Positions 7,030 through 14,695 of a DNA stretch of 64,000 bases are shown here, piece by piece. Within the stretch, counting starts at the first letter, position 1. Each line of letters opens with the position of its first letter. This stretch comes from Chloroflexales bacterium ZM16-3. Its GTDB lineage: Bacteria > Chloroflexota > Chloroflexia > Chloroflexales > Chloroflexaceae. The stretch lies in contig RYFE02000010.1 in assembly GCA_004138175.2 (NCBI GenBank), positions 1-64,000 of the forward strand, given 5' to 3'. The notes below the pieces were generated by a model. The model did no database searches. It was not told the origin of the DNA and worked only from the letters and a program-made list of their open reading frames with translations. The position numbers were made by a program, and so were the translations under genes.

Positions 7030-8025
7030 TCAGCGCGGGTCGGGCTGGATCTGGAGGAGATTGCGCACCTCGGTCACGATGTCCGTGTAGTCGTCGCCGA
7101 CCCTGGAGCGGAACAGCGCCCACCAGGCGTCGAACACATCGGCGGGGAACTCCTGGGCGTACTCGCCCACCTTCACCACCACCGGCTTGACCAGCGGGGC
7201 CACCGCCACGACGACGGGCGCGGGGGCAACGATTGGCGCGCCGCCGTCCTGCTCCAGCGCGGCGGCGTAGTTGTCGGCCGGTGCACCTGGCGCGGGCTCC
7301 GCAACGACCGCAACGAACGCCTGTGCGGGCTCCTGCGGCTCCTGAGCGACGGCCACGCCCAACGCGGCACCCTCGCCCTCGCCGGCCTCTGGGGCCACGG
7401 CCAGGGCCACTGGCGGGGCGTCCTGGCCCTCGTCGTCCGGCGCTGCATCGGCCGTGATAGCCACCGCCGGCTCTGTCGGCTGGGCCACCGCGACCGGGGC
7501 CGGGGCAACTGCGACCGGAGCCGCGACCGGAGCCGCGACCGGTGCCGCGACCGCTGCCGCCGGGGCCGGGGCGGCCTTGGGTGCGGCAGGCCGGCTGAAC
7601 TTCTCGAAGGTGGACACCCACTCGTCGAGCATATCCTGGAGCGGGGCGGCGTCGATGTCGGACTCGACCTTTTCGGCCAGCGTCCGCAGCCGGTCGCCCT
7701 GAACCTTGGCCTGCTCGCCGATGCGGTCGAAGAACAGGAGGATCTGGTTCTCGGTGGCCGCGTCACAATCGACGTAGGTGACCGGGATGGTCGGCTCGCC
7801 GTTGCCGATGGCGATCTCCACGCGGAGGTGGCCGTTGAGCGTGTGGCCGGTGCGCCGGTTCACCACCACCTCATCGATGTAGCCGAGGTCATCAATGGCG
7901 GCGCTGACCACCTTGCGCTGGGCCATCGGGTGGGTGTAGAAGTTCAGCGGGTGCGGCGTCAGGGTGAGCGGGTCCACGTGCTCACTGCCGACGATGATGT
8001 TGCTCCAGGGTGCGATCGTGCTCAT
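7030..8025 (-). CDS. ParB-fold domain protein with long Ala/Pro-rich region
   Basis: A 331-residue protein. Residues about 18-100 match the ParB/sulfiredoxin-like fold as found in phage and methylase-associated proteins: TPHPLNFYTHP, GYIDEVVVNRRTGHTLNGHLRVE and TIPVTYVDCD. No helix-turn-helix follows. Instead residues about 145-275 are a low-complexity Ala/Pro/Val linker, then a short conserved end (EYAQEFPADVFDAWWALFRSRVGDDY). It closes the minus-strand operon, overlaps the upstream gene by ATGA, and is followed by a terminator. Function is not known; DNA or nucleotide binding is inferred from the fold. Confidence 0.75.
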   Translation of the reverse strand: MSTIAPWSNIIVGSEHVDPLTLTPHPLNFYTHPMAQRKVVSAAIDDLGYIDEVVVNRRTGHTLNGHLRVEIAIGNGEPTIPVTYVDCDAATENQILLFFDRIGEQAKVQGDRLRTLAEKVESDIDAAPLQDMLDEWVSTFEKFSRPAAPKAAPAPAAAVAAPVAAPVAAPVAVAPAPVAVAQPTEPAVAITADAAPDDEGQDAPPVALAVAPEAGEGEGAALGVAVAQEPQEPAQAFVAVVAEPAPGAPADNYAAALEQDGGAPIVAPAPVVVAVAPLVKPVVVKVGEYAQEFPADVFDAWWALFRSRVGDDYTDIVTEVRNLLQIQPDPR

Positions 8026-8324
8026 AGTAGGGCTCCTTCGGGGAATGTCGTGATATCAGATGGCTCCAGGTCGGGCTCATCGCCGACGACCGTGAAGCGT
8101 GGATAGTCGTCGCTGGCGATCGCGCACAGCGCGCAGAAGCTCCGCGCTGCTGCCAGGTGGTTGGTCGTCGTGCCGTCGAAGCCGGCCAGGTCGACCGGCT
8201 GGCCCTCCAGGCGCGCGGCCAGCGCCTGCAGGTACGACACGGCCCCGGCCGGGCCGGAGATCGCGCCGTCTTCCCAGCGCACGGTGGCCGGGTGGCTGCT
8301 GAGGGTGAATGTTGCAATGATCAT
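8022..8324 (-). CDS. Small hypothetical protein
   Basis: A 100-residue protein starting at ATG 8324, which overlaps the stop of the metalloprotease-like gene (ATGA). It ends in overlap with the next ParB-fold gene. The beta-rich N-terminus (MIIATFTLSSHPATVRWEDG) and the CALCAIASDDYPRF segment are not assigned to a family. Tight coupling on both sides supports a real gene. Confidence 0.6.
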   Translation of the reverse strand: MIIATFTLSSHPATVRWEDGAISGPAGAVSYLQALAARLEGQPVDLAGFDGTTTNHLAAARSFCALCAIASDDYPRFTVVGDEPDLEPSDITTFPEGALL

Positions 8325-9463
8325 GCGGCCACCATGACGCCGACCCACCACTGGAACATCGCGGGGTCGTCGAGCGTGATGCCGTAGCGGCCGCCGGCGA
8401 GCTCCTCCGCCATCATTGATGCGATCTCGGTGGAGCCCGACGGGTATTGCTTGCCAAGGTAGGGCTCTTTAAACGTGTCCGGCTTCGTCATCTCATGTGC
8501 GCCGTAGCTGTTATTGCCGTACGTCGCGCCCATGCTCACTGCGGTCTCACCGGCGGTGCGATGATTGAGATAGTCCTGCGTGGCCCCGCGAAGGCGTGGG
8601 TTCGCGTACTCCAACCAGTGGCCCATCTCGTGGATCATCGAGGTGCGCAGCGCCGTGGCGGAGAGGTTGATCGCGTGACCATAGGACTCGTAGAACGACC
8701 GGCGCTCCGGCGTCGACAAGACGCGCAGCCGATCCTTCGCGGCGGCCTTGACCCAGCCTTTCGGAAAGAATTCGACCGCCTCCTCGGCCAGATCCCGGTG
8801 GCCCTCGCGGGCGTGCGGGTCGATGTTCATGTCGTTCTTCGTGGCCATATCCCGCACCTTCGCGATCAGGTCGAGCGCCCGCTGCTGAATCTCGCCGGCC
8901 AGGTTCTGGCGCGCGTTGACCGCATCCCGCGAGAGCGTGTCCGACCAGGTCTCCAGCCGGGCCTGCTGCAGCTCCTGCGCCAGCGCCTCGTGCTTGGCCC
9001 GGAGCGCCTGGACCTTCGGGTCGGCGTTCACCGCAGCCATGACCTTCGCCCCGACCGCCTGCATCGCCTCGACGGTCACCGGCTTCCAGCGCGCGTCATC
9101 CGCCGCCGCGCGGAGATCCGCGATCGGGTCGGCCGGGCTGGTGACGCCGGCCATGCCGCGCACCACCTGATTTGCCGAGGCGGTCTGGAGCGTGACCAGA
9201 TGCGCCTCGGCCTTCAGCTGCGCGGTGAACAGGTCAGCCGCCCACTTCCGGGTCGCCGGCACGCTCGCGATCACCTTGCCTTCGTGCCTAACTTCGTAGG
9301 TCGGCGTGCGGCCGCCGGTGAACACGACGGAGACCCCGCCCTTCTCCCATTCGGTCTTGGAGGGCAAGGGGGCGCTCAGCGTCTCGCGGCTACCGCCGCC
9401 ACTCGGGCGGTCGGAGAACCGCCCGTGTGCGTCTCGAAATGGATTGAAGCCGCCTGCGCCCAT
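8321..9463 (-). CDS. Tagged putative zinc metalloprotease (HEMGH)
   Basis: A 380-residue protein that begins with the shared tag in short form (MGAGGFNPFRDAHGRFS). A central helical region (about 120-250) leads into MIHEMGHWLEYANP, with the zinc motif HEMGH at 278-282, and STEIASMMAEEL near 344-355, where Glu346 could be the third ligand. This resembles the metalloprotease domains attached to phage MuF-type proteins and polymorphic toxins. I infer a peptidase that is packaged in the virion or exported and acts on a host protein. It lies in an operon with other tagged and ParB-fold genes, and no immunity gene is evident. Confidence 0.7.
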   Translation of the reverse strand: MGAGGFNPFRDAHGRFSDRPSGGGSRETLSAPLPSKTEWEKGGVSVVFTGGRTPTYEVRHEGKVIASVPATRKWAADLFTAQLKAEAHLVTLQTASANQVVRGMAGVTSPADPIADLRAAADDARWKPVTVEAMQAVGAKVMAAVNADPKVQALRAKHEALAQELQQARLETWSDTLSRDAVNARQNLAGEIQQRALDLIAKVRDMATKNDMNIDPHAREGHRDLAEEAVEFFPKGWVKAAAKDRLRVLSTPERRSFYESYGHAINLSATALRTSMIHEMGHWLEYANPRLRGATQDYLNHRTAGETAVSMGATYGNNSYGAHEMTKPDTFKEPYLGKQYPSGSTEIASMMAEELAGGRYGITLDDPAMFQWWVGVMVAA

Positions 9464-9472
9464 GTCGTTCCT

Positions 9473-10090
9473 TTAGAGCGCCTTGTCGCTGAGCTTCAGG
9501 CCGAGCCGCACGGCGATCGCGTAGGCGATGGTGTCGTGCCGCGTGCGATAGAGGTACTGAAGCTGGCCGCGCCAGTGGACGTAGCTGGCCCAAGAGACCT
9601 GGAACTCCAGCACGTCGCCGAGCGTGATGGTGACGTACTCCACGACCTCGCGGGGCTTCTCGCGGGCCTGCTTGGCCAGCACGCCGGCCTCGGCCGCGAA
9701 GCTCGCCATCATCTGGGCGACCATAGCGTCAGGCGTGACCACGCTGGCCATCAGCTCCTCCAGGTTCACCGGGTCGATCCGGGCCAGCCCGGTGGTGCGC
9801 TTCAGATACAGCAGCGCCTTGCGCTCCTCGGCCTCGCTCAGGTCGAGGTAGGCCACCGGCACCGTCGCCACGCCGTTCTGCTGGGCCACCGCCACACGCA
9901 TATGGCCGTCGATGATCCGCCCGGTGTTCTTGTTTACCAGCACCCGCGCCGCCCAGCCGACAGTCTGCAGCAGGTGCAGCATCTGCGCCTCCTGCTCGGC
10001 CGTGTGGATGACCAGGTTATCGGGGTGCTCCAGCAGCGTGGACGGGTTCACGTCCGCGTAGGAGACAATTCTGTTGCGTCGGATAGTCAT
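9473..10090 (-). CDS. ParB-fold domain protein
   Basis: A 205-residue protein starting at ATG 10090 (MTIRRNRIVSYADV). The ParB-like fold spans about 10-95: HPDNLVIHT, VGWAARVLVNKNTGRIIDGHMRVAVAQQNG and VPVAYLDLSEAEE. A helical C-terminal region follows, without the DNA-binding helix-turn-helix of classical ParB. This is the variant that usually accompanies phage methylases or terminases. It lies between the terminase-small-subunit-like gene and the metalloprotease gene. Confidence 0.75.
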   Translation of the reverse strand: MTIRRNRIVSYADVNPSTLLEHPDNLVIHTAEQEAQMLHLLQTVGWAARVLVNKNTGRIIDGHMRVAVAQQNGVATVPVAYLDLSEAEERKALLYLKRTTGLARIDPVNLEELMASVVTPDAMVAQMMASFAAEAGVLAKQAREKPREVVEYVTITLGDVLEFQVSWASYVHWRGQLQYLYRTRHDTIAYAIAVRLGLKLSDKAL

Positions 10091-10147
10091 GGTGGGTTGT
10101 CCTTCGTGCGCCGGTCGTCGCATCGAGCGACGCCGGCGATGTGTAGA

Positions 10148-10681
10148 TTAGGCGGCCTGCTCCAACATCAGCGCGAACGCGGCCAGCTCCTCGTCGCTCA
10201 TCTCGCCAATCGGCTTCGGCGGCACGATAGACGACGCGTTCTCCGAGGCCTCGCCCAGCTCCAGCCGCTCCGCTCGCATGCCCTCAACCAGGAGGTAGCG
10301 CGCATCGGGCAGCGCCTTGCGGGCGGCGTCAGGGTCCATATCGGTCAGCTTGGCCAGGGAGAAGATGGTCAGCCCGGCCTCCTGCATCAGTTGCGCGTTG
10401 CGCAGCCGTCGCCGCGCCAGCGTGGCCGCCTCAAGGCGCACCGCCGCCCGCGCCGTGGCCACCTCTTCGGCGTGCCGCTCGCGGGCCAGCTTCGGCCAGT
10501 CATACCGCGCCGACCAGCGCTCCAGCTGGCGCAGGGCCGTCCCGGTCTCTGTGGCCTGGCACCGCAGGGATCGCTTCGGGCCCAGCGCGTAGTACTGCTC
10601 AAACGCGGTGAGCGCCTTGGGCGTCATCTCCTCGTCGGCACGTTCCTCCTCCAGCTCGTCGGGCCGAATATCTTCGCTCAT
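10148..10681 (-). CDS. Terminase small-subunit-like DNA-binding protein
   Basis: A 177-residue protein from ATG 10681 (a GTG at 10708 would add nine residues). ALTAFEQYYALGPKRSLRCQATETGTALRQLERWSARYDW near the N-terminus matches the helix-turn-helix of phage terminase small subunits, with the typical ALxAFxxYxxLGxxRSL opening. A helical region rich in Arg and Ala follows. In a phage it would bind pac or cos DNA and recruit the large subunit, but no large subunit is present in this window. It might instead act as a regulator. Confidence 0.65.
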   Translation of the reverse strand: MSEDIRPDELEEERADEEMTPKALTAFEQYYALGPKRSLRCQATETGTALRQLERWSARYDWPKLARERHAEEVATARAAVRLEAATLARRRLRNAQLMQEAGLTIFSLAKLTDMDPDAARKALPDARYLLVEGMRAERLELGEASENASSIVPPKPIGEMSDEELAAFALMLEQAA

Positions 10682-10724
10682 GGTGTGCTCAGTAGGGTGG
10701 TTGACCACCCGTGATCAGACTTCG

Positions 10725-11318
10725 TCACTCGTAGGTTTCGTTCTCTTTTACGGCGTCGTTCTCCAGCTCCTCGCGCTCGCCCTGCGCGACCACCTCGCGG
10801 GCCTTCGCATCGGCGAGGGACTTGCTCCCCACTGCGGCGTGCTGGGCGGCCAGCCAATCGGCGCGCTGCCGCACCTCATCGGGGCTCTGGGCCGGATTCA
10901 CCGCCCGCATGTTCTCCGCGATGAGGTGGCCCAGCTCGATCTCGGCCTTGCTGCGCAGGCGGATGCCCGCCTCGGCCGCCGTCGGCCCACGCCCGCCGCG
11001 CAGGATGCTGTTGATCACCGCCGCGTGGCTGGTCGTCGAGAGCCCGGCCATATTCGAGGTGTCGCGCGGGACGCCTCGGGCCAGGGCGATGGCGTCGTCC
11101 TGGTCGCGCCGCCACGCCCGGCCCGCCGGCTTCTCGGCCACCAGCGCGCCGCCGTCCCACACCTGGTAGTGCGGCGTGCGCTCTTTGGTCAGATGCACCT
11201 CACGGGTGCCCTCTTTGAAGATCGGCTCGCTCTGCGGCTTGTTCGGCTCCGACGCCCGCGACCCTGGCCGGGCCGACCAGCGGCCCCATGTATCTCTCGG
11301 CTGATTGTCTGCGCCCAT
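10725..11318 (-). CDS. QPRD-tagged protein of unknown function
   Basis: A 197-residue protein starting at ATG 11318 with MGADNQPRDTWGRWSARPG. QPRDxxGRW resembles the QPRDxxGRF signature of phage minor head proteins and is a distant version of the GGFNPFRDxNGEF tag of the neighbours. The sequence after the tag (EVHLTKERTPHYQVWDGGALVAEK) is similar to that of the metalloprotease gene after its tag (VVFTGGRTPTYEVRHEGKVIAS), suggesting a shared small beta domain. The rest is helical. No catalytic motif is seen. Confidence 0.55.
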   Translation of the reverse strand: MGADNQPRDTWGRWSARPGSRASEPNKPQSEPIFKEGTREVHLTKERTPHYQVWDGGALVAEKPAGRAWRRDQDDAIALARGVPRDTSNMAGLSTTSHAAVINSILRGGRGPTAAEAGIRLRSKAEIELGHLIAENMRAVNPAQSPDEVRQRADWLAAQHAAVGSKSLADAKAREVVAQGEREELENDAVKENETYE

Positions 11319-11346
11319 GCTCGTCCTGCTCCTGTGTTCGCCACAT

Positions 11347-12516
11347 CTACGCGCCGCCGGCCAGCGCCTTGAGCGCCTGCACGGACTTGCCGGTCTCGCT
11401 CGGGTCGAAGCTCGGCACATACGGCTCGGCGTTGTCGCGCCAGAACTGCTGGCCCGCCGGGGTCAGCATCAGGTCCGACACCCGCCTGGCGCTCGCCAGC
11501 TCGGGCGGCAGCGCCTGCCGCGCGCCTTTCGGCAATGGCCCGTCGAAGCCAGACTCGGCGTACCAGACCGATTGCGCCTTGGTCATCTCCGCCGTCGCCG
11601 CCGGCTTCACCCCGCTCACGCCCAGCGTCCGCATCGTCTGCGCGCCGCCGAGCCAGCCCGCCGGATCCGATCGCAGGGGCGGCGGCGTCGTGCCCCTCAG
11701 ACTGTCCGGAAACTCCATGTGGATCTCGCCCGTCATCTTGGCGCGGTCGCGGCTGACACCCGCCGCCGGCGCGCTGTAGATGATCCCGTAGCCGTCGCCG
11801 GCGACGTGTAGCGTCTTCCCGTCCTGGCCCCGCGCCGTGGCCGCGCGGCCCGGCCCGACCCCGGCCAGCCCGGCCAGCTCGCTCGCGCTCACCGGTCGGC
11901 CAAAGACGGCCTTCGCGGCCGGCTGGATCGCGTAGTAGCTCGGCGGGTTCGCCCCAGCGGCCGCCATGTCGGCGGGGTAGCCCAGGCGCACCCCCTTCGC
12001 CAACGGCAGATCCCCGCTCGCCTTCAGCGCCTCGGCGGTGCGCGCCGCGAGCTCGGCCGTGGCAGCGGCGCGCACATGCCCGACGTATCCCGCCTGAGAC
12101 AGGACGAGCGACACCCGTTCGGTCGATTTGCCCGCCAGGAACGCCGTGACATCCGCCGGGCTCATCGCCGCCAGCTTCGTCTTCTCGGCCCCGAGCGCCG
12201 CCCGGTACGCATCGCCCCGCGCGTAATCGGCGGGCGTCCACGGCGTGCCGAACCGCGGCGCGTCGCGCTTCACACTGATCATCAGCTCATCCATCGCGTC
12301 GCGGCTGCCGTTGCCACCGGATTGCTTCCAGGCGTCCGCATCGCTCACCCGCCCCGCCGCCTGGCGGATGCGGGCGTTCATGTCGCTCTTGGGCAGCGCG
12401 ACCCAGGCGGCGGGGCCGCCCGCGCGGCTGCGCCCGGCCCCGCCCACGTTGCCGGCCTCGGTGAACTCGCCGTTCTTATCGCGGTGCGGGTTGAACCCGC
12501 CGTTGTGTCCTGGCAT
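11347..12516 (-). CDS. Tagged protein of unknown function (389 residues)
   Basis: Starts MPGHNGGFNPHRDKNGEF, followed by a Gly/Ser/Arg-rich linker (GGAGRSRAGGPAAW) and then VALPKSDMNARIRQAAG, a segment shared with the ADP-ribosyltransferase-like protein at 23403-24440 (QALPKSMNAQIRAAAG). The remaining ~330 residues are mixed alpha/beta with no motif I recognise. The shared tag plus the second segment suggests a modular two-part N-terminus. It is likely an effector of the same delivery class. Confidence 0.6.
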   Translation of the reverse strand: MPGHNGGFNPHRDKNGEFTEAGNVGGAGRSRAGGPAAWVALPKSDMNARIRQAAGRVSDADAWKQSGGNGSRDAMDELMISVKRDAPRFGTPWTPADYARGDAYRAALGAEKTKLAAMSPADVTAFLAGKSTERVSLVLSQAGYVGHVRAAATAELAARTAEALKASGDLPLAKGVRLGYPADMAAAGANPPSYYAIQPAAKAVFGRPVSASELAGLAGVGPGRAATARGQDGKTLHVAGDGYGIIYSAPAAGVSRDRAKMTGEIHMEFPDSLRGTTPPPLRSDPAGWLGGAQTMRTLGVSGVKPAATAEMTKAQSVWYAESGFDGPLPKGARQALPPELASARRVSDLMLTPAGQQFWRDNAEPYVPSFDPSETGKSVQALKALAGGA

Positions 12517-12529
12517 CGCGGTGTCGCTC

Positions 12530-13987
12530 CTACGCGTTGGTGTGGCTCTCAGGTGAGAGCGTGGCCGGGCTGATCACCGACCCGCGCCCGCTGATCTTCA
12601 GGGCTGCGCGGTAGGCCTGCACCGCCTCCTCGCCCCGCCCGACCCGCTGGCCGTTGGGCCAGGGCAGGTCAAACTCGAAGCGCAGCGCCGCCTCGATCGT
12701 CGCCTGGCTCAGCTCCATGTCCTTCGCGCCGACGCGCAGGTTGAACTGCGTGGCCGAGTGGTTCTGATAGCTCACCGAGGGCGAGAGGAACGTCCGGCCG
12801 GCTTCGAGGATCTGGGACTTCGTATGGAACTTCTGGTAGAACCAGCGCCCCTTGAACAGGATGCCCGAGAGCCCCGCCGAGTCGAGGAACTCGAAGCCAC
12901 GCATCGCGCCCCGGTGCGAGGTGGCGTACATATTGCCCTCGATGAAGTCGCGCCGCCGCCCCGAGGCGTAGATCCGCCCGCCCGGCTTGGTGAAGGCGCT
13001 CAGGCACGTCAGCACCGCATCCTCGGCCCGCTGGCTGTCGATGCTGTTCAGCACGTAGTCGCAGACCACCACATCGAACAGGCCGTAGGTGCGCAGATGC
13101 GCAAACAGCGCGTCGGCCATCGCGTGGACCGCGTGGCTGTCGATGTAGTCGCCCTTCCGGTAGAAGAACTCCATCCCCAGGATCGGGATCTCGGGCCGCT
13201 CGCGCCCGATCTTCTTCACGTAGTCGGCCTGCCCACAGCCGAAGTCCAGGACGTGCTCGCCCGGCTGCCACTCGGGCAGCACGCGCTTCTCCCAGGTCGG
13301 CGACTTCACGCCCTCGGTGTTCCCGGCGGCGTCGGTGCGGCAGCGGAACGGCTGCGCGAAGGTCTGGATGTAGGTCTCGCGGGCCAGGTGCTCGTAGAAG
13401 AACTGGCCGTACTGGCGCTGAAACAGCCCGCGGATGATCGGGGCGTCGCTGTCGCGCACGTAGAACGTCCGCACCGGGTAGCCCAGGCTCTTGCAGGTGA
13501 TCGCGTACTGCGCCCCGCTCAGGCACTCGCCCGACTGGGTCGCCACGATGCCGCCCCAAGGGCCGTAGCCGATGAGCAGCTTGGCGATCTCCGAGCGGAT
13601 CGGCGCGCCCGCCGCGCGCAGGTTGGCCTCCACCGAGTCCGCGTCCACGTCCACATACCCCAGGCCGGTATACGCCGGCACCTTCACATGCTCGTCGCCG
13701 GTGTCCAGGTCGGTGCCGTTGTGCAGCTGGTTGAACCGCATCTCGTCGGAGGCGGTCAGGCCAGTAACGAGATAGATCGGGGCGACGGTCAGGCCAGTGG
13801 CCTTGAGCGCCTTGAGGCGTTGGTGGCCGGCCACGATGGTGCCGTCGTCGTTGACAATGATCGGCTTGGCCATCCCGATCGTGGTGATCGAGCGGCAGAG
13901 GTCGTCAAAGGCGGTCTCGTCAATCTTGCGCGGGTTGTAGGGCGCCGGGCGAAGGTCGGCGACCGGGTATTCCAGATGGAAAGGCAT
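12530..13987 (-). CDS. ParB domain-SAM methyltransferase fusion (copy 1)
   Basis: A 485-residue protein. The ParB-like domain (1-130) has YNPRKIDETAFDDL, IGMAKPIIVNDDGTIVAGHQRLKAL and RFNQLHNGTDLDTGDEH. A linker domain (132-235) includes GYGPWGGIVATQSGECLSGAQYA. A class I methyltransferase follows, with motif I VLDFGCGQADYV at 246-257 and VVVCDYVLNSIDS further on. The DPPY/NPPY motif of amino-DNA methylases is absent, so the substrate may not be an exocyclic DNA amine. Two paralogues lie upstream in the same operon. Confidence 0.8.
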   Translation of the reverse strand: MPFHLEYPVADLRPAPYNPRKIDETAFDDLCRSITTIGMAKPIIVNDDGTIVAGHQRLKALKATGLTVAPIYLVTGLTASDEMRFNQLHNGTDLDTGDEHVKVPAYTGLGYVDVDADSVEANLRAAGAPIRSEIAKLLIGYGPWGGIVATQSGECLSGAQYAITCKSLGYPVRTFYVRDSDAPIIRGLFQRQYGQFFYEHLARETYIQTFAQPFRCRTDAAGNTEGVKSPTWEKRVLPEWQPGEHVLDFGCGQADYVKKIGRERPEIPILGMEFFYRKGDYIDSHAVHAMADALFAHLRTYGLFDVVVCDYVLNSIDSQRAEDAVLTCLSAFTKPGGRIYASGRRRDFIEGNMYATSHRGAMRGFEFLDSAGLSGILFKGRWFYQKFHTKSQILEAGRTFLSPSVSYQNHSATQFNLRVGAKDMELSQATIEAALRFEFDLPWPNGQRVGRGEEAVQAYRAALKISGRGSVISPATLSPESHTNA

Positions 13988-13991
13988 GGCT

Positions 13992-14249
13992 TTATCGTTC
14001 CTTGTAGCGGAGGAGCAGGCCGAGCATTACGGCCGTCACAATGGTGTAGAAGGCGTGTAGGAAGTGGATCGGACCGAGCGGCAGGCTCCAGATATAGAAC
14101 CACTGAAGAATATTGCCCGCCTCGCTGAGCCCCAGGCTCCAGGCGCTATAGCTGTGCAAGTCCCTGGTGCGCAGCGCCTTCACCAGCATCGGCATCGCAC
14201 TGCTCATGAAGATGACTGTGGCCAGCGCGCCCGCAACCGTGGCAAGCAT
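13992..14249 (-). CDS. SemiSWEET/PQ-loop-like membrane protein
   Basis: An 85-residue, very hydrophobic protein with three likely membrane helices (about 3-22, 39-58 and 62-80). The region between helices 1 and 2 (MPMLVKALRTRDLHSYSAWSLG) resembles the PQ-loop/MtN3 signature, in which bacterial SemiSWEETs have 'xxTKSxxSxS'. SemiSWEETs are ~85-100-residue dimeric sugar carriers. Its presence within a phage operon between two ParB-methyltransferase genes is unexpected. The fit is by pattern only; a small holin-like protein is the alternative. Confidence 0.6.
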   Translation of the reverse strand: MLATVAGALATVIFMSSAMPMLVKALRTRDLHSYSAWSLGLSEAGNILQWFYIWSLPLGPIHFLHAFYTIVTAVMLGLLLRYKER

Positions 14250-14252
14250 CGG

Positions 14253-14693
14253 CTACTCCTTGTAGGGTTTCAGACTCTTGTACTTCGCCATGTCCGTCAG
14301 GTAGGTGTTGCGGTGGCCCTGAACGACGCTCAGCGCGTTGCGGATCGGCAGAAGCTGCCGCTCCGGCAGGCGCTGGTCTTGCGCCTGGGTCAACTGGCGC
14401 TGGAGCCGGTCAACCTTGCTCGACATCTCCGAGTAGTCGCGGTAGATCTTCGGCACCGTCGGCGCCCGCGCCGGCTCACTCTTTGCCCTGCGCGACTGGC
14501 TCACTGGCCCGGCCTTGCCGGTGTACCCGGCCTTGCGCGGCGTGTCGTAGCGACCCACCGCGATGGCCTTGCCCGCTATCTTGGACGGCTTGCCGCCGCC
14601 GGCGTCTTTGCGCAGCCCGCCCGACGGCCCGCCCGCGGCGAACTGGCCGTTCGCGTTCCGGTATGGGTTGAAGCCCCCGTTGTGTCCTGGCAT
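14253..14693 (-). CDS. Tagged basic protein of unknown function (146 residues)
   Basis: The start at 14693 gives MPGHNGGFNPYRNANGQF, followed by a Gly-rich linker, a very basic middle (RKAGYTGKAGPVSQSRRAKSE) and a helical C-terminus (MSSKVDRLQRQLTQAQDQRLPERQ) that is probably a coiled coil. High positive charge suggests nucleic-acid binding, perhaps as an internal virion protein. It starts 2 bases after the stop of the upstream methyltransferase fusion. Confidence 0.6.
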   Translation of the reverse strand: MPGHNGGFNPYRNANGQFAAGGPSGGLRKDAGGGKPSKIAGKAIAVGRYDTPRKAGYTGKAGPVSQSRRAKSEPARAPTVPKIYRDYSEMSSKVDRLQRQLTQAQDQRLPERQLLPIRNALSVVQGHRNTYLTDMAKYKSLKPYKE

Positions 14694-14695
14694 CG

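Noticed and set aside
8447-10714. A 755-codon open frame on the plus strand, opposite the metalloprotease and ParB-fold genes
   Set aside because: It is the mirror of GC-rich minus-strand coding DNA; its composition is Arg/His/Leu-rich without motifs, and the minus-strand genes have domains and coupled starts.
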